In this document: one piece after another, positions 19,113 to 30,682 of the stretch
Layout: every line of letters starts with the position of its first letter
Numbering within the stretch: the first letter of the stretch is position 1
Assembly: GCF_000956595.1 (NCBI RefSeq)
Contig: NZ_JYOO01000005.1
Span: 1 to 64,000 of the forward strand
DNA: 64,000 nt
Reading direction: 5' to 3'
Source: Priestia aryabhattai B8W22
GTDB lineage: Bacteria > Bacillota > Bacilli > Bacillales > Bacillaceae_H
Program-made: the position numbers and the translations under genes
The notes under the pieces: model-generated
Seen by the model: the letters and a program-made list of their open reading frames with translations, nothing else
What the model was told of the DNA's origin: nothing
Database searches by the model: none

Positions 19113-20282
19113 TTAACGAACGGGAATATTTAAGATGCTTCCTTCTTCCAGCTCATATTCATCTTCTAAATTATTCACTCGTAAAATGTTTTGTACATTC
19201 GTATTATAGCGGTTTGCTATCGTATCAAGCGAATCTCCGTCTTGAACAATACAAAGCTTCCACGTTGAAAAAGCTTCTTCTTCCCGCGAAAAGAGCTTTG
19301 TTAAATAAAGGGCGTTTTCATTTCGTCCGCTTTCATTTTCTTCTTTACGAAATTCAACAATAATCTTTTCCTCTTCTTGCTCAGCTTCTTCTTGCTCAGC
19401 CTCTCGTTGAACGTCAGCATACGTATTCAATTCACTAGCTTGCGATTCTTCTAAACTTTCTTGCTCTTGACGAAGCTGAAACAGCTCAATCACATTGTCT
19501 TCTCTTTCTTCCTCGATTTGTGCCTCTTTTTTCACTTCGACTTCAAATGGTTCGTATGCTTCCTCTTCATATTCTACGGCCGGCTCAGCACGAGATTCTT
19601 TTTTAAATACAGATGAAAAGTAACTAGGAGGCTCTTCTGAATGATCTTCTTCAATAGCCTCTGCCTCTAAAGGTGCAGGAGCTTCACGATAGCTTACGTC
19701 AAACTCTTGCTCCTCTTGTTCCTCTTGTTCCTCTTCTTCTTGAGCAAAGTTTTCAGTATATACCTCTTCAGTATCGTCTGCTTCTTCATAGGAGACGATG
19801 TGCTGTTCTTCCGCAAACTCTTCCTCTTCTTCTCGTTCTTCATGCTGTTCTTCATGCTGTTCTCCATACAATCCTGTGATGGACAAGTCAGCCATTAGCT
19901 GCAGCTGATTTGTGCCTGGCAATTCATAATCAAATAAATCAATAGATACATATACATCTTCAATACTTTGAATACGATTTTTAGGAATGGTAATATCAAC
20001 AGGAAATTGATGTGATAATTCAGCCGTTCCGTCTTCACGGACAGAGATAGATTGCACTTGATTCTCATTTGTATATTCGCGTAACGAGTGCTCTCCCTCG
20101 TACGTTTCGTATTCACCTGTTAATTGTAATGCTCCTCGAATAGACACATATTGGTCATATTCTTGAATAGATACTTGAGGCTCTAAGGAGATAGACAAAA
20201 GTTGTGAGACTTCCTGTCCTTTTTGAAACCATACTGATTCTTCTACGGAAAAACGCAGACATGATAAATTATCCTGCGACAA
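19113..20282 (-). CDS. spoVID: Spore coat assembly protein SpoVID
   Basis: Scaffold needed for coat encasement, acting with SpoIVA and SafA. The roughly 389-aa protein starts LSQDNLSCLRFSVEESVWFQKGQ, the conserved N-terminal domain. The middle is very acidic, with Glu/Gln runs such as EEQHEEQHEEREEEEEF. The C-terminus is a LysM domain (IVQDGDSLDTIANRYNTNV). I select the TTG start at 20282, preceded by GAAGGGGGAG; the upstream ATG has no ribosome binding site and adds foreign residues. Confidence 0.92.
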   Translation of the reverse strand: MSQDNLSCLRFSVEESVWFQKGQEVSQLLSISLEPQVSIQEYDQYVSIRGALQLTGEYETYEGEHSLREYTNENQVQSISVREDGTAELSHQFPVDITIPKNRIQSIEDVYVSIDLFDYELPGTNQLQLMADLSITGLYGEQHEEQHEEREEEEEFAEEQHIVSYEEADDTEEVYTENFAQEEEEQEEQEEQEFDVSYREAPAPLEAEAIEEDHSEEPPSYFSSVFKKESRAEPAVEYEEEAYEPFEVEVKKEAQIEEEREDNVIELFQLRQEQESLEESQASELNTYADVQREAEQEEAEQEEEKIIVEFRKEENESGRNENALYLTKLFSREEEAFSTWKLCIVQDGDSLDTIANRYNTNVQNILRVNNLEDEYELEEGSILNIPVR

Positions 20283-20395
20283 ATTGTTCTCCCCCTTCCA
20301 ACACCCGCCAGGTAATAGCGCGGTCATTAAAGATGTATGAACAAATAAATTAAAATATGTCTTGAAAACTAAAAAAGTTATTCTTATTTAGCTGT

Positions 20396-21685
20396 TTATC
20401 CACGCAACTTTGAAAAAGCTTTTTCAGCTGCTGCAATTGTATGTTCAATGTCTGCATCTGTATGAGAAGTTGATAAAAACATTCCTTCGAACTGAGAAGG
20501 AGGTAAAAACACGCCTTCATTAGCCATTTCACGATAGTAAGCTGCAAAATAATCTAAATTCGATGTTTTTGCTGTTTCGTAATTTATTACCTGCTCGTTT
20601 GTAAAGAAGAAACCGATCATTGAACCAGCTCGGTTTACGGTAAACGGTACATCATATTTTTCAGCTGCTGCCATCAGTCCTTCTTCTAATCGATCTGCTT
20701 TACGAATGAACTCATCGTAGGATTGAGGTGTCAGCTGTGTTAATGTCTCGTATCCAGCGGTCATCGCAAGCGGATTACCTGATAATGTACCTGCTTGATA
20801 AATCGGGCCGCTTGGTGCAACTCGCTCCATAATTTCAGCTTTACCACCGTAAGCACCTACTGGTAAACCACCACCGATTACTTTTCCTAAGCAAGTTAAG
20901 TCAGGCGTAATGTTGTAGTAGCCCTGTGCACAGTTGTACGCTACGCGGAACCCTGTCATTACTTCATCAAAAATGAGCAGTGAGCCATATTCTGATGTGA
21001 TATCCCGAAGCCCTTGTAAGAAACCTGGCTGTGGCGGTACCACACCCATATTTCCTGCTACCGGTTCAACGATTACTCCGGCAATGTCATCTCCGAATTC
21101 TTTAAAAGCATATTGTACGCTTTCTAGATCATTGTACGGCACTGTAATCGTATTTTTAGCGATTCCTTCAGGCACTCCCGGGCTATCTGGTAGACCTAAC
21201 GTGGCAACGCCTGAGCCTGCTTTAATGAGAAGAGAGTCACCGTGTCCATGGTAACAGCCTTCAAATTTTAAAATTTTGTTGCGGCCCGTATAGCCACGTG
21301 CTAAACGCAGTGCGCTCATCGTTGCTTCCGTACCTGAACTCACCATACGGACGATTTCGATTGAAGGAACTCGCTCAATCACAACCTTAGCAAGCTCATT
21401 TTCAATTAATGTTGGTGCACCAAAGCTTGTACCAGATTCCGTTACTTTTTTTACTGCTTCAACTACTTGATCGTTGGAATGTCCGTGAATTAAAGGTCCC
21501 CATGATAAGACGTAGTCAATATATTTGTTGCCGTCAATATCGTAAATCGTAGCGCCTTTTCCTCGTTCCATAAAAATAGGATCCATATCTACTGATTTAA
21601 ATGCACGAACAGGACTGTTTACTCCACCCGGCATTAATTGCTGCGCTTCTAAAAAAGCTGCTTTTGACTTTTCATAACTTCTCAT
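20396..21685 (-). CDS. hemL: Glutamate-1-semialdehyde 2,1-aminomutase
   Basis: PLP enzyme converting glutamate-1-semialdehyde to 5-aminolevulinate, second step of the C5 haem route. The 429-aa protein has [34 protein letters not shown] and the PLP-lysine segment [19 protein letters not shown]. Last gene of hemAXCDBL, 16 nt after hemB. Confidence 0.97.
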   Translation of the reverse strand: MRSYEKSKAAFLEAQQLMPGGVNSPVRAFKSVDMDPIFMERGKGATIYDIDGNKYIDYVLSWGPLIHGHSNDQVVEAVKKVTESGTSFGAPTLIENELAKVVIERVPSIEIVRMVSSGTEATMSALRLARGYTGRNKILKFEGCYHGHGDSLLIKAGSGVATLGLPDSPGVPEGIAKNTITVPYNDLESVQYAFKEFGDDIAGVIVEPVAGNMGVVPPQPGFLQGLRDITSEYGSLLIFDEVMTGFRVAYNCAQGYYNITPDLTCLGKVIGGGLPVGAYGGKAEIMERVAPSGPIYQAGTLSGNPLAMTAGYETLTQLTPQSYDEFIRKADRLEEGLMAAAEKYDVPFTVNRAGSMIGFFFTNEQVINYETAKTSNLDYFAAYYREMANEGVFLPPSQFEGMFLSTSHTDADIEHTIAAAEKAFSKLRG

Positions 21686-21701
21686 GTGTAAGCCTCCTTA
21701 A

Positions 21702-22682
21702 TTACTTGTCAGATAACCAGCGTGCTGCGTCTTTAGCATGATACGTTACAATTAAATCCGCTCCTGCACGCTTCATGCTAATTAATTTTTCAAGAACAAT
21801 CTCTTTTTCATTTACCCAGCCGTTTTGAGCTGCCGCTTTAATCATTGAATATTCACCGCTCACATTATAAGCCACTACCGGTAAATTAAACGTATTTTTT
21901 ACATCGCGCATAATATCTAAATATGATAGAGCTGGTTTTACAATTAAGAAATCTGCTCCTTCTTCAACATCAGATTCCGCTTCTCGAAGTGCTTCTAAGC
22001 GATTGGCTGGGTCCATTTGATATGTTTTACGGTCTCCAAATTGAGGAGAAGAATGCGCTGCATCACGGAATGGTCCGTAAAAAGCAGATGCATATTTAAC
22101 AGCATAAGACATCACCGGCACATCTTCAAATCCAGCTTCGTCTAGACCGTGGCGAATAGCTGCCACGAAACCGTCCATCATGTTTGAAGGCGCAATAATA
22201 TCCGCTCCTGCTTTAGCTTGACTAACCGCTGTACGCGCTAATAAGTCAAGGCTGGGATCGTTTAAGATTTTTCCGTCTTCAATTACACCACAGTGGCCAT
22301 GATCTGTGTATTGACACAAGCATGTATCTGCGATAACAACAAAGTCTGGAAAATTTTCTTTAATTTGACGAATACCTTTTTGGACAATTCCGTGGTCATG
22401 GTATGCCTGTGAGCCGACCGCATCTTTTTCAGCGGGAACACCAAATACCATAGCTGACTTAATTCCTAAATCGACTAGCTCTTGGATTTCACCATTCAAG
22501 TAGTCTAAAGAAATTTGATCCACACCTGGCATTGATTTTACAGCATTTCTTTTTTGTTCACCTTCTACAATAAAAATAGGATATATAAAGTCTTCAGGAT
22601 GTAAATGTGTTTCACGTACAAGCGCACGCATATTTACAGAATTACGAAGACGACGATGACGTGTAAATTGTAAATCTTTCAT
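21702..22682 (-). CDS. hemB: Delta-aminolevulinic acid dehydratase (porphobilinogen synthase)
   Basis: Condenses two 5-aminolevulinate molecules to porphobilinogen. The 326-aa protein has the cysteine-rich zinc segment [14 protein letters not shown] and the two active-site lysine regions [15 protein letters not shown] and [13 protein letters not shown]. Lies 17 nt after hemD in the hem operon. Confidence 0.97.
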   Translation of the reverse strand: MKDLQFTRHRRLRNSVNMRALVRETHLHPEDFIYPIFIVEGEQKRNAVKSMPGVDQISLDYLNGEIQELVDLGIKSAMVFGVPAEKDAVGSQAYHDHGIVQKGIRQIKENFPDFVVIADTCLCQYTDHGHCGVIEDGKILNDPSLDLLARTAVSQAKAGADIIAPSNMMDGFVAAIRHGLDEAGFEDVPVMSYAVKYASAFYGPFRDAAHSSPQFGDRKTYQMDPANRLEALREAESDVEEGADFLIVKPALSYLDIMRDVKNTFNLPVVAYNVSGEYSMIKAAAQNGWVNEKEIVLEKLISMKRAGADLIVTYHAKDAARWLSDK

Positions 22683-22699
22683 GTTAAAATCCTCCTTTA

Positions 22700-23473
22700 T
22701 TATTCAAAACAACTAACCAACATATCTATCATACCATTTATTGTGTATGTGTTAGGAACAAGATGCTTAATTCCATATTCGCTCGCTGTCTGACTTGTAA
22801 TAGGACCGATACAAACCACTTTCGTCCGATTCACCAGCTCGAGCCAATTCGGAATGTCTTGAACGGACTCCACAAAAAATCTCACCGTAGAAGAGCTTGT
22901 AAAAGTAATCGCATCAATTCCTCTTTCTAAATGTTGCTTAACCACTCGTTCAGACTCTTGATTTCGAATGGTCTGATATATGATTAAATCCGTTAAATCA
23001 TACTCTTTTAGCCCATCTCTTAAAACAGAGCGGGCTAATTGTCCTCGTACAAGAAGAACTCGCTCGTGACGTGAAACATTTGCTTTTAACGATTCAAGAA
23101 GTGATTCTGCAACGTATTCTTTGGGAACAAGCTGCACGTTCACATCGTATTTTTCTAGCAATTTTGCGGTTTTTTCTCCAACTGCAGCCACTTTTAATGG
23201 TTTTAAAGCATTCAAACTGATATCTAACTCTTTTAGCCATTCGAGAAAAAAAGAAATGCCGTTTTGACTTGTAAAAACAACCCAGTCAAATGAATTAATC
23301 GACAGCAGGACGTCTTCCACTTCTTGTTCGTTGTTAGAACGTGCGAACGTAAGGACTGGTAAACTTAAAGGTGTGCCTCCAAGCTTTTTAATCTGTGCTG
23401 CAAATGAATGAGCCTGCTTCGCTTCTCTTGTAATCAAAACTTTTTTCAAAAAAAGAGGAGCCTCATGACTCAT
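22700..23473 (-). CDS. hemD: Uroporphyrinogen-III synthase
   Basis: Cyclises hydroxymethylbilane with D-ring inversion. At 257 aa it has the family size and two-lobed layout, with [22 protein letters not shown] at the N-terminus and [16 protein letters not shown] in the second lobe. The sequence family is weakly conserved; the call is secured by the operon. Its ATG shares one base with the hemC stop codon. Confidence 0.95.
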   Translation of the reverse strand: MSHEAPLFLKKVLITREAKQAHSFAAQIKKLGGTPLSLPVLTFARSNNEQEVEDVLLSINSFDWVVFTSQNGISFFLEWLKELDISLNALKPLKVAAVGEKTAKLLEKYDVNVQLVPKEYVAESLLESLKANVSRHERVLLVRGQLARSVLRDGLKEYDLTDLIIYQTIRNQESERVVKQHLERGIDAITFTSSSTVRFFVESVQDIPNWLELVNRTKVVCIGPITSQTASEYGIKHLVPNTYTINGMIDMLVSCFE

Positions 23474-24405
23474 TACTTGTCCAGCTCCTCTTTTACACGA
23501 TCAATTAAAAGCTTAGCTCCTTGAGAGATTAAACGCTCAGCAGCCTCTGAACCGATAGCAACGGGGTCTTTTCCCGTAATGTGCTCTTTATAAATCGTTT
23601 TGCCATCAGGAGACGCAACTAGCGACGTTAGCTCAATGTTTCCACCGTCTACTATACGTCCGTATCCCGCAATCGGCACTTGACATCCGCCTTCCATCTC
23701 TTTTAAAAATACTCGTTCAGCGCTAACAGCACGAGCCGTTTCATCATGATTTAGAGCTTGAAGAAGCGATAATAATTCATCGTCATTTTCTCGGCATTCA
23801 ATAGCTAAAGCTCCTTGTCCTACAGCGGGAACGCTTATTTCCGGCTCTAGGTACTGAGTGACCGTATCTTTTGACCAGCCCATACGAGATAACCCTGCAG
23901 CTGCCAAGATAATCGCATCGTAATCTTCATTTTTTAATTTCTCTAGGCGTGTGTCGATATTTCCTCGAATCCATTTAATTTCGATATCTGCACGCATAGA
24001 TAGAAGCTGTGCCCCTCGACGCAAGCTGCTTGTCCCAATCACAGCACCGCTTGGTAAGTTCTCAAATCTCTCACCATTTTTTGAAATAAGCGCATCACGA
24101 TGATCTTCTCGTAAAGGAATACATCCAATCGTTAACCCTTCTGGTAAAACAGCCGGCATATCTTTCATACTATGAACGGCCATATCAATTTCTTCATCTA
24201 ACATGGCCTGTTCAATTTCTTTTACAAAAAGACCTTTACCGCCTACTTTGGACAGCGTTACATTTAAAATTTGATCCCCTTTTGTAACCATTTCTTTAAT
24301 TTCAAACTCAAAAGGAAGACCTTGTTTTTTTAACTGTTCAATGACCCACTTGGTCTGTGTTAACGCAAGTTTGCTTCGACGAGAGCCGACAATAATTTTT
24401 CGCAT
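23473..24405 (-). CDS. hemC: Porphobilinogen deaminase (hydroxymethylbilane synthase)
   Basis: Polymerises four porphobilinogens into hydroxymethylbilane. The 310-aa protein has the N-terminal [15 protein letters not shown] motif, [14 protein letters not shown] with the catalytic Asp, [11 protein letters not shown], and the dipyrromethane cofactor cysteine in [20 protein letters not shown] precedes the ATG. Confidence 0.97.
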   Translation of the reverse strand: MRKIIVGSRRSKLALTQTKWVIEQLKKQGLPFEFEIKEMVTKGDQILNVTLSKVGGKGLFVKEIEQAMLDEEIDMAVHSMKDMPAVLPEGLTIGCIPLREDHRDALISKNGERFENLPSGAVIGTSSLRRGAQLLSMRADIEIKWIRGNIDTRLEKLKNEDYDAIILAAAGLSRMGWSKDTVTQYLEPEISVPAVGQGALAIECRENDDELLSLLQALNHDETARAVSAERVFLKEMEGGCQVPIAGYGRIVDGGNIELTSLVASPDGKTIYKEHITGKDPVAIGSEAAERLISQGAKLLIDRVKEELDK

Positions 24406-24418
24406 GTTGTCCTCCTAA

Positions 24419-25252
24419 TTACGAACCCCAAAAGTGAAAATTCGATAAACTGCCAAATAAAAAGAAATTAATAAGTAAGACTAAGAACAACCCAATATTC
24501 CACATCGCGATTGCCTTTCCTTGAATACCTCTGCGCAGTCTAGCATACAAGTAAGCGCTGTATGCAACAAACATTAAAAATGAACCTAACACTTTTGTAT
24601 CGTACCAATGAAAATCTACGTATTTAATATAAGCCCATATGATTCCTAAGATTAACGAAAGCAATAACAGCGGTACACCAATTAAAATTAATACATAGGA
24701 CATGTAGTCTAGCTTTGTTAAATCTTCAATTCTTAGCAAGCGCTTGCCCCATTTCTTCTTTTTCAATAAATTATACTGAACGAGATACAGAGCAGAAAAA
24801 ACAAACGAGACTGAAAAAGCGCCGTAAGATAAAATAGCCATGGTAATATGGATGATTAATAATTCTGACACAAGGCGCTCCGACTGGACAGCCGTGTATG
24901 TTTCAAGTGGAGCAAACGTATGAATAGCCATAATTAAGAAACCAATCACATTTGTAAAAAATACCATAAAATCAACGCGGAATAAACGATTAATCACAAG
25001 TGAAAGAGTAATTAACACCCACGCGTAAAAATACAGCCCTTCAGAAACGGTGAGAATTGGAAATCTCCCCGTATCAAACATTCGTAAAATTAAAAAGGCT
25101 GTTTGCAAAACCCACACAATAGAAAGTAACCAGAAGGCTATCGAGTTTGCCTTCCGGTTATTTTGTACAAAATCAATAAAATATAATAAAACGCTCACCG
25201 CGTATAAAATCACAATCAATTCATAGATTCTGGTTAATTCCATATCAACCAT
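24419..25252 (-). CDS. hemX: HemX membrane protein
   Basis: Integral membrane protein of the CcsA/HemX type, 277 aa with about eight hydrophobic segments. In B. subtilis HemX lowers the cellular level of glutamyl-tRNA reductase (HemA). The histidines in HITMAILSYGAFS and the tryptophan-containing loop are typical of the haem-handling fold. It lies between hemA (14-nt gap) and hemC. The start at 25252 has GTGAGG 8 nt upstream. Confidence 0.93.
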   Translation of the reverse strand: MVDMELTRIYELIVILYAVSVLLYFIDFVQNNRKANSIAFWLLSIVWVLQTAFLILRMFDTGRFPILTVSEGLYFYAWVLITLSLVINRLFRVDFMVFFTNVIGFLIMAIHTFAPLETYTAVQSERLVSELLIIHITMAILSYGAFSVSFVFSALYLVQYNLLKKKKWGKRLLRIEDLTKLDYMSYVLILIGVPLLLLSLILGIIWAYIKYVDFHWYDTKVLGSFLMFVAYSAYLYARLRRGIQGKAIAMWNIGLFLVLLINFFLFGSLSNFHFWGS

Positions 25253-25266
25253 TATTCAATCCTCAC

Positions 25267-26607
25267 TTAAGACTGATAAGCTACTGAATGAGACGTAATC
25301 GATGTATGAAGCTGCTCTTCTTTTTCTTTTTGCAAAGCAACTTCCTGTTCAATATTAAAAATCTTCATGAACAGCTCTAAAGACTCTTCAGCATGTTTCT
25401 CTCCAGCCAATTCTTTCGCGTGTAAAATTGGATCGCGAAGAAGTTGATTAATTATACTTTTTGTATGTTTATTTAACACTTTGCGCTCACGCTCAGATAA
25501 ATCTGGGAGCTTACGATCAATGCTTTTCATCGTTTCAGCTTGAATGGTAAGTGCTTTTTGACGAAGTGCAGAAATAACAGGCACAACGCCTAATGTACCA
25601 AGCCAAGACTTGAAAGCAACAATTTCAGCTTCAAGCATAATTTCAATTTCATCCGCAGCTTTTTGACGCTCTTGCAAATTGGATTCTACAATCCCGTTTA
25701 AATCGTCGATATCGTATAAAAAGACCGTCTCTAGCTCATCTAGTTCTGGATCTAAGTCACGCGGAACGGCGATGTCTACCATAAACAATGGGCGGCCTTT
25801 ACGCGTACGCTCGGCTTCACTCATCATTTGTTTCGTTACTACATAGTCATTAGCTCCTGTTGAACTAATTAAGATATCTGCTTCGCTTAAAGCATGTTGA
25901 AGATCAGCAAATGGTTTGGCTTCTCCAGAAAAACGGTTTGCTAGCTCCTGTGCCTTTTCAAATGTTCGATTCACTACCGTTACTTTTTTAGCCCCGCTGC
26001 CATATAAATTCTGTACGGCAAGCTGACCCATTTTTCCCGCACCAAGAATCAACACATGTTTGGATGATAAGTCCCCAAAAATCTTTTTAGCAAGCTCTAC
26101 GGCTGCATAGCTGACAGAAACTGCATTCGCACCAATTTCTGTTTCATGATGAGCTTTTTTAGCTAATGTCACTGCTTGTTTAAACAGCTGATTAAAAACC
26201 GTTCCAATTGTTTCTTCTTCTTGAGCAAGCAAAAAGCTTGAACGCACTTGTCCAAGAATTTGTGTTTCACCAATCACCATTGAATCTAATCCACATGCTA
26301 CTCGGTATAAATGTTCGATGGCTCCATCATTTTCATAGATGGTTAAATAAGGAGAAAACTCTTCTTTATCTATTCCGAACCATTGAGCTAAAAATGCTTT
26401 TACATAGTAACGGCCCGTGTGTAATTGATCAACAACAGCATAAATTTCCGTACGATTGCATGTTGAAACAATGATGTTTTCCAAAATACTTTTTTGGCCG
26501 CTTAACGTTTTCATGGCAGATGCTAGTTCTTGCTCATTAAAACTAAGCTTTTCTCTTATTTCAACAGGGGCTGTTCGAAAGTTTAAGCCGACTGCTATAA
26601 TATGCAT
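25267..26607 (-). CDS. hemA: Glutamyl-tRNA reductase
   Basis: First committed step of the C5 tetrapyrrole pathway: reduces glutamyl-tRNA to glutamate-1-semialdehyde with NADPH. The 446-aa protein has the catalytic cysteine in [13 protein letters not shown] at about residue 50, [10 protein letters not shown], the NADPH-binding segment [17 protein letters not shown] and a C-terminal dimerisation helix. First gene of the operon, with GGGGGT before the ATG and a 170-nt leader. Confidence 0.97.
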   Translation of the reverse strand: MHIIAVGLNFRTAPVEIREKLSFNEQELASAMKTLSGQKSILENIIVSTCNRTEIYAVVDQLHTGRYYVKAFLAQWFGIDKEEFSPYLTIYENDGAIEHLYRVACGLDSMVIGETQILGQVRSSFLLAQEEETIGTVFNQLFKQAVTLAKKAHHETEIGANAVSVSYAAVELAKKIFGDLSSKHVLILGAGKMGQLAVQNLYGSGAKKVTVVNRTFEKAQELANRFSGEAKPFADLQHALSEADILISSTGANDYVVTKQMMSEAERTRKGRPLFMVDIAVPRDLDPELDELETVFLYDIDDLNGIVESNLQERQKAADEIEIMLEAEIVAFKSWLGTLGVVPVISALRQKALTIQAETMKSIDRKLPDLSERERKVLNKHTKSIINQLLRDPILHAKELAGEKHAEESLELFMKIFNIEQEVALQKEKEEQLHTSITSHSVAYQS

Positions 26608-26654
26608 TTGTACATACCCCCTACAATTGAAATGTGCTTATTTATCCGAATTTG

Positions 26655-26706
26655 ACGGGCAGTAACCCCTAAATTTCCACAGAGCTACAGTGAGATAACT
26701 GCCCGT
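26655..26706 (-). promoter_or_regulatory. Hairpin in hemA leader
   Basis: Perfect 9-bp arms ACGGGCAGT (26655-26663) and ACTGCCCGT (26698-26706) enclose a 34-nt loop in the predicted hemA 5' leader. No U-tract follows, so it is not an intrinsic terminator. Function unknown. Confidence 0.55.
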
Positions 26707-26748
26707 AAAATCCGGCGTTCTTCATTCTACTATTCGTAAAAACCGGCG
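26704..26748. repeat. Direct repeat in hemA upstream region
   Basis: Two 14-nt copies, CGTAAAATCCGGCG (26704-26717) and CGTAAAAACCGGCG (26735-26748), differ by one base and are spaced 31 bp apart. Their role is unknown. Confidence 0.6.
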
Positions 26749-26786
26749 GACATTACACAAATGTAAGCTTCGCCTTATCTCTAACT

Positions 26787-26815
26787 ATTATAACATGTTC
26801 TATAAGTCATTCGAA
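26787..26815 (-). promoter_or_regulatory. Possible hemA operon promoter
   Basis: Minus strand TATAAT (26787-26792) with a weak -35 (TTCGAA-like) 17 nt upstream. It overlaps the palindromic stretch TTATAACATGTTCTATAA (26788-26805), a candidate repressor site that resembles but does not match a PerR box. The remaining intergenic sequence up to 26936 shows no other feature I can name. Confidence 0.45.
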
Positions 26816-26936
26816 AAAAAAATGTGAACAGTCTTTGAAAACATGTGTTAAGATATTAACTGTTATTCCGTAATAAATTGTATCAAAAAAGCAGCGTTTT
26901 ATCACGTTTTCTGTTTTGAAACACCTGGAGGTTACT

Positions 26937-27422
26937 ATGAAAAAGCAATCAATGTTTTTTGGTGTCTTACTAGTTGGATTTGGAATCTTTTTCTTACTGA
27001 ATGAACTACATATGAGCATTGCAGCAAAGGTATACACGTGGCCTGTACTGTTAATTTTAATAGGAGCAGCCCTGTTAACTGAGTCTGCTTTATCTCAAGA
27101 TCATTCAAACTTGCTTGCAAGCTACATATTAATCACTTTAGGTATTCATTTCTATGTAAGTGAACAAATTCCCTTTTGGCCTACGAATATTAGCATGGTC
27201 GTTTTTATGGTGGCCATTAGCTTTTTACTCAGTGCTAGAAAAGCCAAATCAGGCTTTTTCCAAGGCGGCACCCTTTTAATTATTGCCATTTTAATGATGT
27301 TTTCAGACCGTCTCAAACTATTTTTGCCAAAAGTTGAAGACGGCGTAAATTATTTAACAACCTTCTGGCCTATTTTATTGTTACTAGTTGGGCTATATTT
27401 ATTATTTTTCAAACGAAAGTAA
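26937..27422 (+). CDS. LiaF-like small polytopic membrane protein
   Basis: A 161-aa protein made of four to six short hydrophobic segments (FFGVLLVGFGIFFLL, WPVLLILIGAALL, FWPILLLLVGLYLLF). The repeated G-F/W-P-x-L-L-L-x-G pattern is that of the LiaF N-terminal/DUF5668 transmembrane domain; the LiaF C-terminal domain is absent. I start at the ATG at 26937 with GGAGG 5 nt upstream. Divergent from the hem operon and convergent with ysxC. Function unknown; a link to envelope stress sensing would be guesswork. Confidence 0.7.
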   Translation: MKKQSMFFGVLLVGFGIFFLLNELHMSIAAKVYTWPVLLILIGAALLTESALSQDHSNLLASYILITLGIHFYVSEQIPFWPTNISMVVFMVAISFLLSARKAKSGFFQGGTLLIIAILMMFSDRLKLFLPKVEDGVNYLTTFWPILLLLVGLYLLFFKRK

Positions 27423-27440
27423 TCTATGTAAACAAGTTAA

Positions 27441-27497
27441 AAAATGGAACGTTTGACTCACTTCCTGTTAGAGTGATGATAAACGTTCCATTTTTTT
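27441..27497. terminator. Bidirectional terminator between LiaF-like gene and ysxC
   Basis: AAAAATGGAACGTTT and AAACGTTCCATTTTTTT pair with T-runs on both strands, between two convergent genes. Confidence 0.85.
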
Positions 27498-27514
27498 AGC
27501 TTCTATTCCTTTGT

Positions 27515-28102
27515 TTAGTGAGTCATGCGATACTGCAAAGATTTCCACGCTTTATCTTTTCCTTCACCTGTTTCAGATGAGAAATGAATTAATTCATCAT
27601 TTGGATCTAAATCCAGCGTTTCTCTCACTACTTTTAAGTGTTTTTGCCATTTTCCTTTAGGAATTTTATCGGCTTTCGTCGCAATAACCATAACGGGAAG
27701 GTCATGGTGCTTCAAAAATTCATACATCATAACGTCATCCTTTGAAGGGGCATGGCGTAGATCAACAATCATTAACACAGCTTTAAGCTGCTCACGATTT
27801 GTTAAATACGTTTCAATCATTTTCCCCCATGCTTCACGCTCTTTTTTAGACACTTTTGCAAATCCGTAGCCAGGTACGTCTACAAAGTGAAGGATTTCAT
27901 TAATTAAAAAGAAGTTAAGCGTTTGAGTTTTTCCAGGCTTAGACGACGTACGCGCTAAGCTTTTGCGATTGAGCATCTTATTAATAAAAGATGATTTTCC
28001 TACATTTGAACGGCCTGCTAACGCAAACTCTGGCAGGTTTTCTTTAGGATATTGTTCAGGGCGTACGGCACTGATGACAATATCGGCTTGAGTTACTTTC
28101 AT
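27515..28102 (-). CDS. ysxC: Ribosome biogenesis GTPase YsxC (EngB)
   Basis: Essential TRAFAC GTPase for 50S subunit assembly. The 195-aa protein has the G1 motif GRSNVGKSS, a G3 DVPGYGFA, G4 ATKADK and G5-like FSSETG. It overlaps lonA by 4 nt, the conserved lonA-ysxC pair of Bacillus. Confidence 0.96.
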   Translation of the reverse strand: MKVTQADIVISAVRPEQYPKENLPEFALAGRSNVGKSSFINKMLNRKSLARTSSKPGKTQTLNFFLINEILHFVDVPGYGFAKVSKKEREAWGKMIETYLTNREQLKAVLMIVDLRHAPSKDDVMMYEFLKHHDLPVMVIATKADKIPKGKWQKHLKVVRETLDLDPNDELIHFSSETGEGKDKAWKSLQYRMTH

Positions 28103-30423
28103 TTTACCTCTCCTACTAGCGCATGTTCCAATACTTGGTCCACATGTGACACAAGAACGATGTCTAATTCCTCTTGTACACTGTCAGGGATATCTTCAAT
28201 ATCACGTTCATTATCATGAGGGATTAATATTTTAGTTAATCCGGCACGATGTGCACTAAGTGACTTTTCTTTTAAACCGCCGATTGGTAATACGCGACCT
28301 CTTAGTGTAATTTCTCCTGTCATTCCTACTTCTCTACGCACTGGTTTACCCGTTAGTGCTGATACGAGAGCAGTGGCAATGGTAATTCCTGCAGAAGGTC
28401 CATCCTTTGGTACAGCTCCTTCTGGAACATGGATATGGATATCATGTTTTTCATAAAACTTTTCATCAATTCCTAGTTTCTCTGCATTTGAACGCACGTA
28501 GCTAAATGCTGCCTGAGCTGATTCTTTCATCACATCTCCAAGCTTTCCTGTTAGCACTAGTCTTCCTTTACCAGGGGACAAGCTTACTTCAATGGCTAGC
28601 GTGTCTCCTCCTACAGTTGTGTAAGCAAGACCTGTAGCAACGCCGACTTGATCTTCCGTCTCAGCCTGTCCGTAACGGAACCTAGGCTTACCAAGGAATT
28701 CTTCAAGCGTTTTGGCCGTCACCACCACGCGTTTTTTCTCGCCAGAGACTACGATGCGAGCTGCTTTTCGGCAAATGGAAGCAATTTCGCGTTCAAGGTT
28801 ACGAACACCAGCTTCTCTCGTATATAAACGGATGATGGCTGTTAACGCGTCATCGCGAATCTGCAAATTGCCCTTTTGCAGTCCGTGGTTTTCTAACTGG
28901 CGGAGCAATAAGTGACGCTTCGCAATTTCAAGCTTTTCCAGCTCCGTGTAACCAGCAATTTGAATAATTTCCATTCGATCGCGCAGCGGCCCCGGAATTG
29001 TAGCTAAGTTATTAGCTGTAGCCACGAACATCACTTTTGATAAATCATACGTTTCTTCTATATAGTGATCGCTGAAATTATGGTTTTGTTCAGGATCCAA
29101 TACTTCTAACAGTGCAGAAGACGGATCTCCTCGGAAATCATTTGACATTTTATCGATTTCATCAAGCAGAAATACCGGATTAATCGTTCCTGCTTTTTTC
29201 ATTCCTTGAATAATGCGTCCAGGCATAGCTCCCACGTACGTGCGACGATGACCGCGGATTTCAGACTCATCTCTCACACCGCCTAGAGATACTCGTACAA
29301 AATGACGGTCTAGAGACGTAGCAATTGAGCGGGCTAGGGATGTTTTCCCTACGCCAGGAGGTCCTGCTAAACATAAAATAGGACCTTTAAGAGATTTTGT
29401 CAACTGCTGCACAGCTAGATATTCTAATACGCGTTCCTTCACCTTTTCAAGGCCATAGTGCTCATCGTTCAGCACTTGTTCAGCATTATGAATATTGAGC
29501 GTATCTTCCGTTTCATTTGTCCAAGGCAGCGCAATCAACCACTCGATATAATTTCGAATAACTGAGCTTTCAGCGGAGGTAGCAGGAATTTTTTCATAGC
29601 GATCCAATTCTTTAAACGCCACTTGTTTAACATGGTCCGTCATCCCACTTGCTTCAATTTTTTCGCGAAGTGTTGCTACTTCTCCCGTCTTTCCTTCTTT
29701 GTCTCCAAGCTCTTTTTGAATCGCCTTCATTTGCTCACGAAGATAATACTCTTTCTGAGTGCGTTCCATTGATTTCTTTACACGCTGTCCAATTTTTTTC
29801 TCCAGCTGCAAAACTTCTTGCTCGTCTTGAATATGAGAAATGATCGTATTTAACCTTTCTTTCACATCAGTTATTTCTAAAATTTCTTGTTTAAGCTGAA
29901 TTTTTATTGGTAAATGAGAGGCTACAATATCGGCTAATCTTCCTGGTTCTTCAATGTCGCTTACGGTTGAAAGAGTTTCAACGGACACCTTTTTGGAAAG
30001 TTTTATGTATTGTTCGAAATAGTCTAAAAGCGTGCGCATCAGCGCTTTATCTTCTACATCAACCTGATGTTCTTCGTTTTGCTTTTCCACGTGCACAACA
30101 AAATATTCTTCGCTGTCTTCAAATTCTGTAACGGTTACGCGATTCAGTCCTTCTACTAAGACGCGCATCGTTCCATTCGGCAGCTTTAGCATTTGTTTAA
30201 TTTTTGCTAACGTACCGGTTCTATATAAATCCTCTTTTGTTGGTTCATCGATACCCATATCTTTTTGTGATACTAAACAAACTAAGTGATCATCCATCAT
30301 TGCTTTTTCTAATGCTTGCACAGATTTATCTCGCCCAACATCTAAATGAAGCACCATTGTCGGATAGACGATCAAACCTCGTAAAGGCAGTAGCGGCATT
30401 GTCAATTTTTCTTTTTCTGCCAT
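28099..30423 (-). CDS. lonA: ATP-dependent protease LonA
   Basis: Cytosolic AAA+ serine protease of the quality-control network. At 774 aa it equals the B. subtilis length. Domains: N-terminal substrate domain ([15 protein letters not shown]), coiled coil, AAA+ with Walker [10 protein letters not shown] and FLLDEIDKM, and protease domain with the catalytic Ser in [15 protein letters not shown] and Lys in [16 protein letters not shown] start at the ATG at 30423, with GGAGGT 10 nt upstream. Confidence 0.96.
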   Translation of the reverse strand: MAEKEKLTMPLLPLRGLIVYPTMVLHLDVGRDKSVQALEKAMMDDHLVCLVSQKDMGIDEPTKEDLYRTGTLAKIKQMLKLPNGTMRVLVEGLNRVTVTEFEDSEEYFVVHVEKQNEEHQVDVEDKALMRTLLDYFEQYIKLSKKVSVETLSTVSDIEEPGRLADIVASHLPIKIQLKQEILEITDVKERLNTIISHIQDEQEVLQLEKKIGQRVKKSMERTQKEYYLREQMKAIQKELGDKEGKTGEVATLREKIEASGMTDHVKQVAFKELDRYEKIPATSAESSVIRNYIEWLIALPWTNETEDTLNIHNAEQVLNDEHYGLEKVKERVLEYLAVQQLTKSLKGPILCLAGPPGVGKTSLARSIATSLDRHFVRVSLGGVRDESEIRGHRRTYVGAMPGRIIQGMKKAGTINPVFLLDEIDKMSNDFRGDPSSALLEVLDPEQNHNFSDHYIEETYDLSKVMFVATANNLATIPGPLRDRMEIIQIAGYTELEKLEIAKRHLLLRQLENHGLQKGNLQIRDDALTAIIRLYTREAGVRNLEREIASICRKAARIVVSGEKKRVVVTAKTLEEFLGKPRFRYGQAETEDQVGVATGLAYTTVGGDTLAIEVSLSPGKGRLVLTGKLGDVMKESAQAAFSYVRSNAEKLGIDEKFYEKHDIHIHVPEGAVPKDGPSAGITIATALVSALTGKPVRREVGMTGEITLRGRVLPIGGLKEKSLSAHRAGLTKILIPHDNERDIEDIPDSVQEELDIVLVSHVDQVLEHALVGEVK

Positions 30424-30588
30424 GCAATGAACACCTCCAATGCTCGTCAATTAAAGTATGTAAAGTGTGAATTCTTTTAACAATTTTATCTCATTTGTAT
30501 ACACATGTCTAACAATAGTAATTACTAATTGTACCATGAGAAAGAATTAAAAGGCAAAATATATCTTTTTAAGCTCTTTTCATAAAAA

Positions 30589-30638
30589 AACGCCTTTTTC
30601 GTTGGCTGTGTATAAAGGTTTTATACGCGAAAAAGGCG
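30589..30638 (-). terminator. lonB terminator
   Basis: CGCCTTTTTCG (30591-30601) and CGAAAAAGGCG (30628-30638) pair, with an inner GTATAAA/TTTATAC hairpin, followed by seven T on the minus strand. It separates lonB from lonA. Confidence 0.85.
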
Positions 30639-30682
30639 ATGAATATTCATCTGACCATTAATTTTTAATTATCATGATAGAA

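Noticed and set aside
26788-26805. PerR box at the hem promoter
   Set aside because: The palindrome has a longer centre than the 15-bp PerR consensus and mismatched arms; kept only as an unnamed palindrome.
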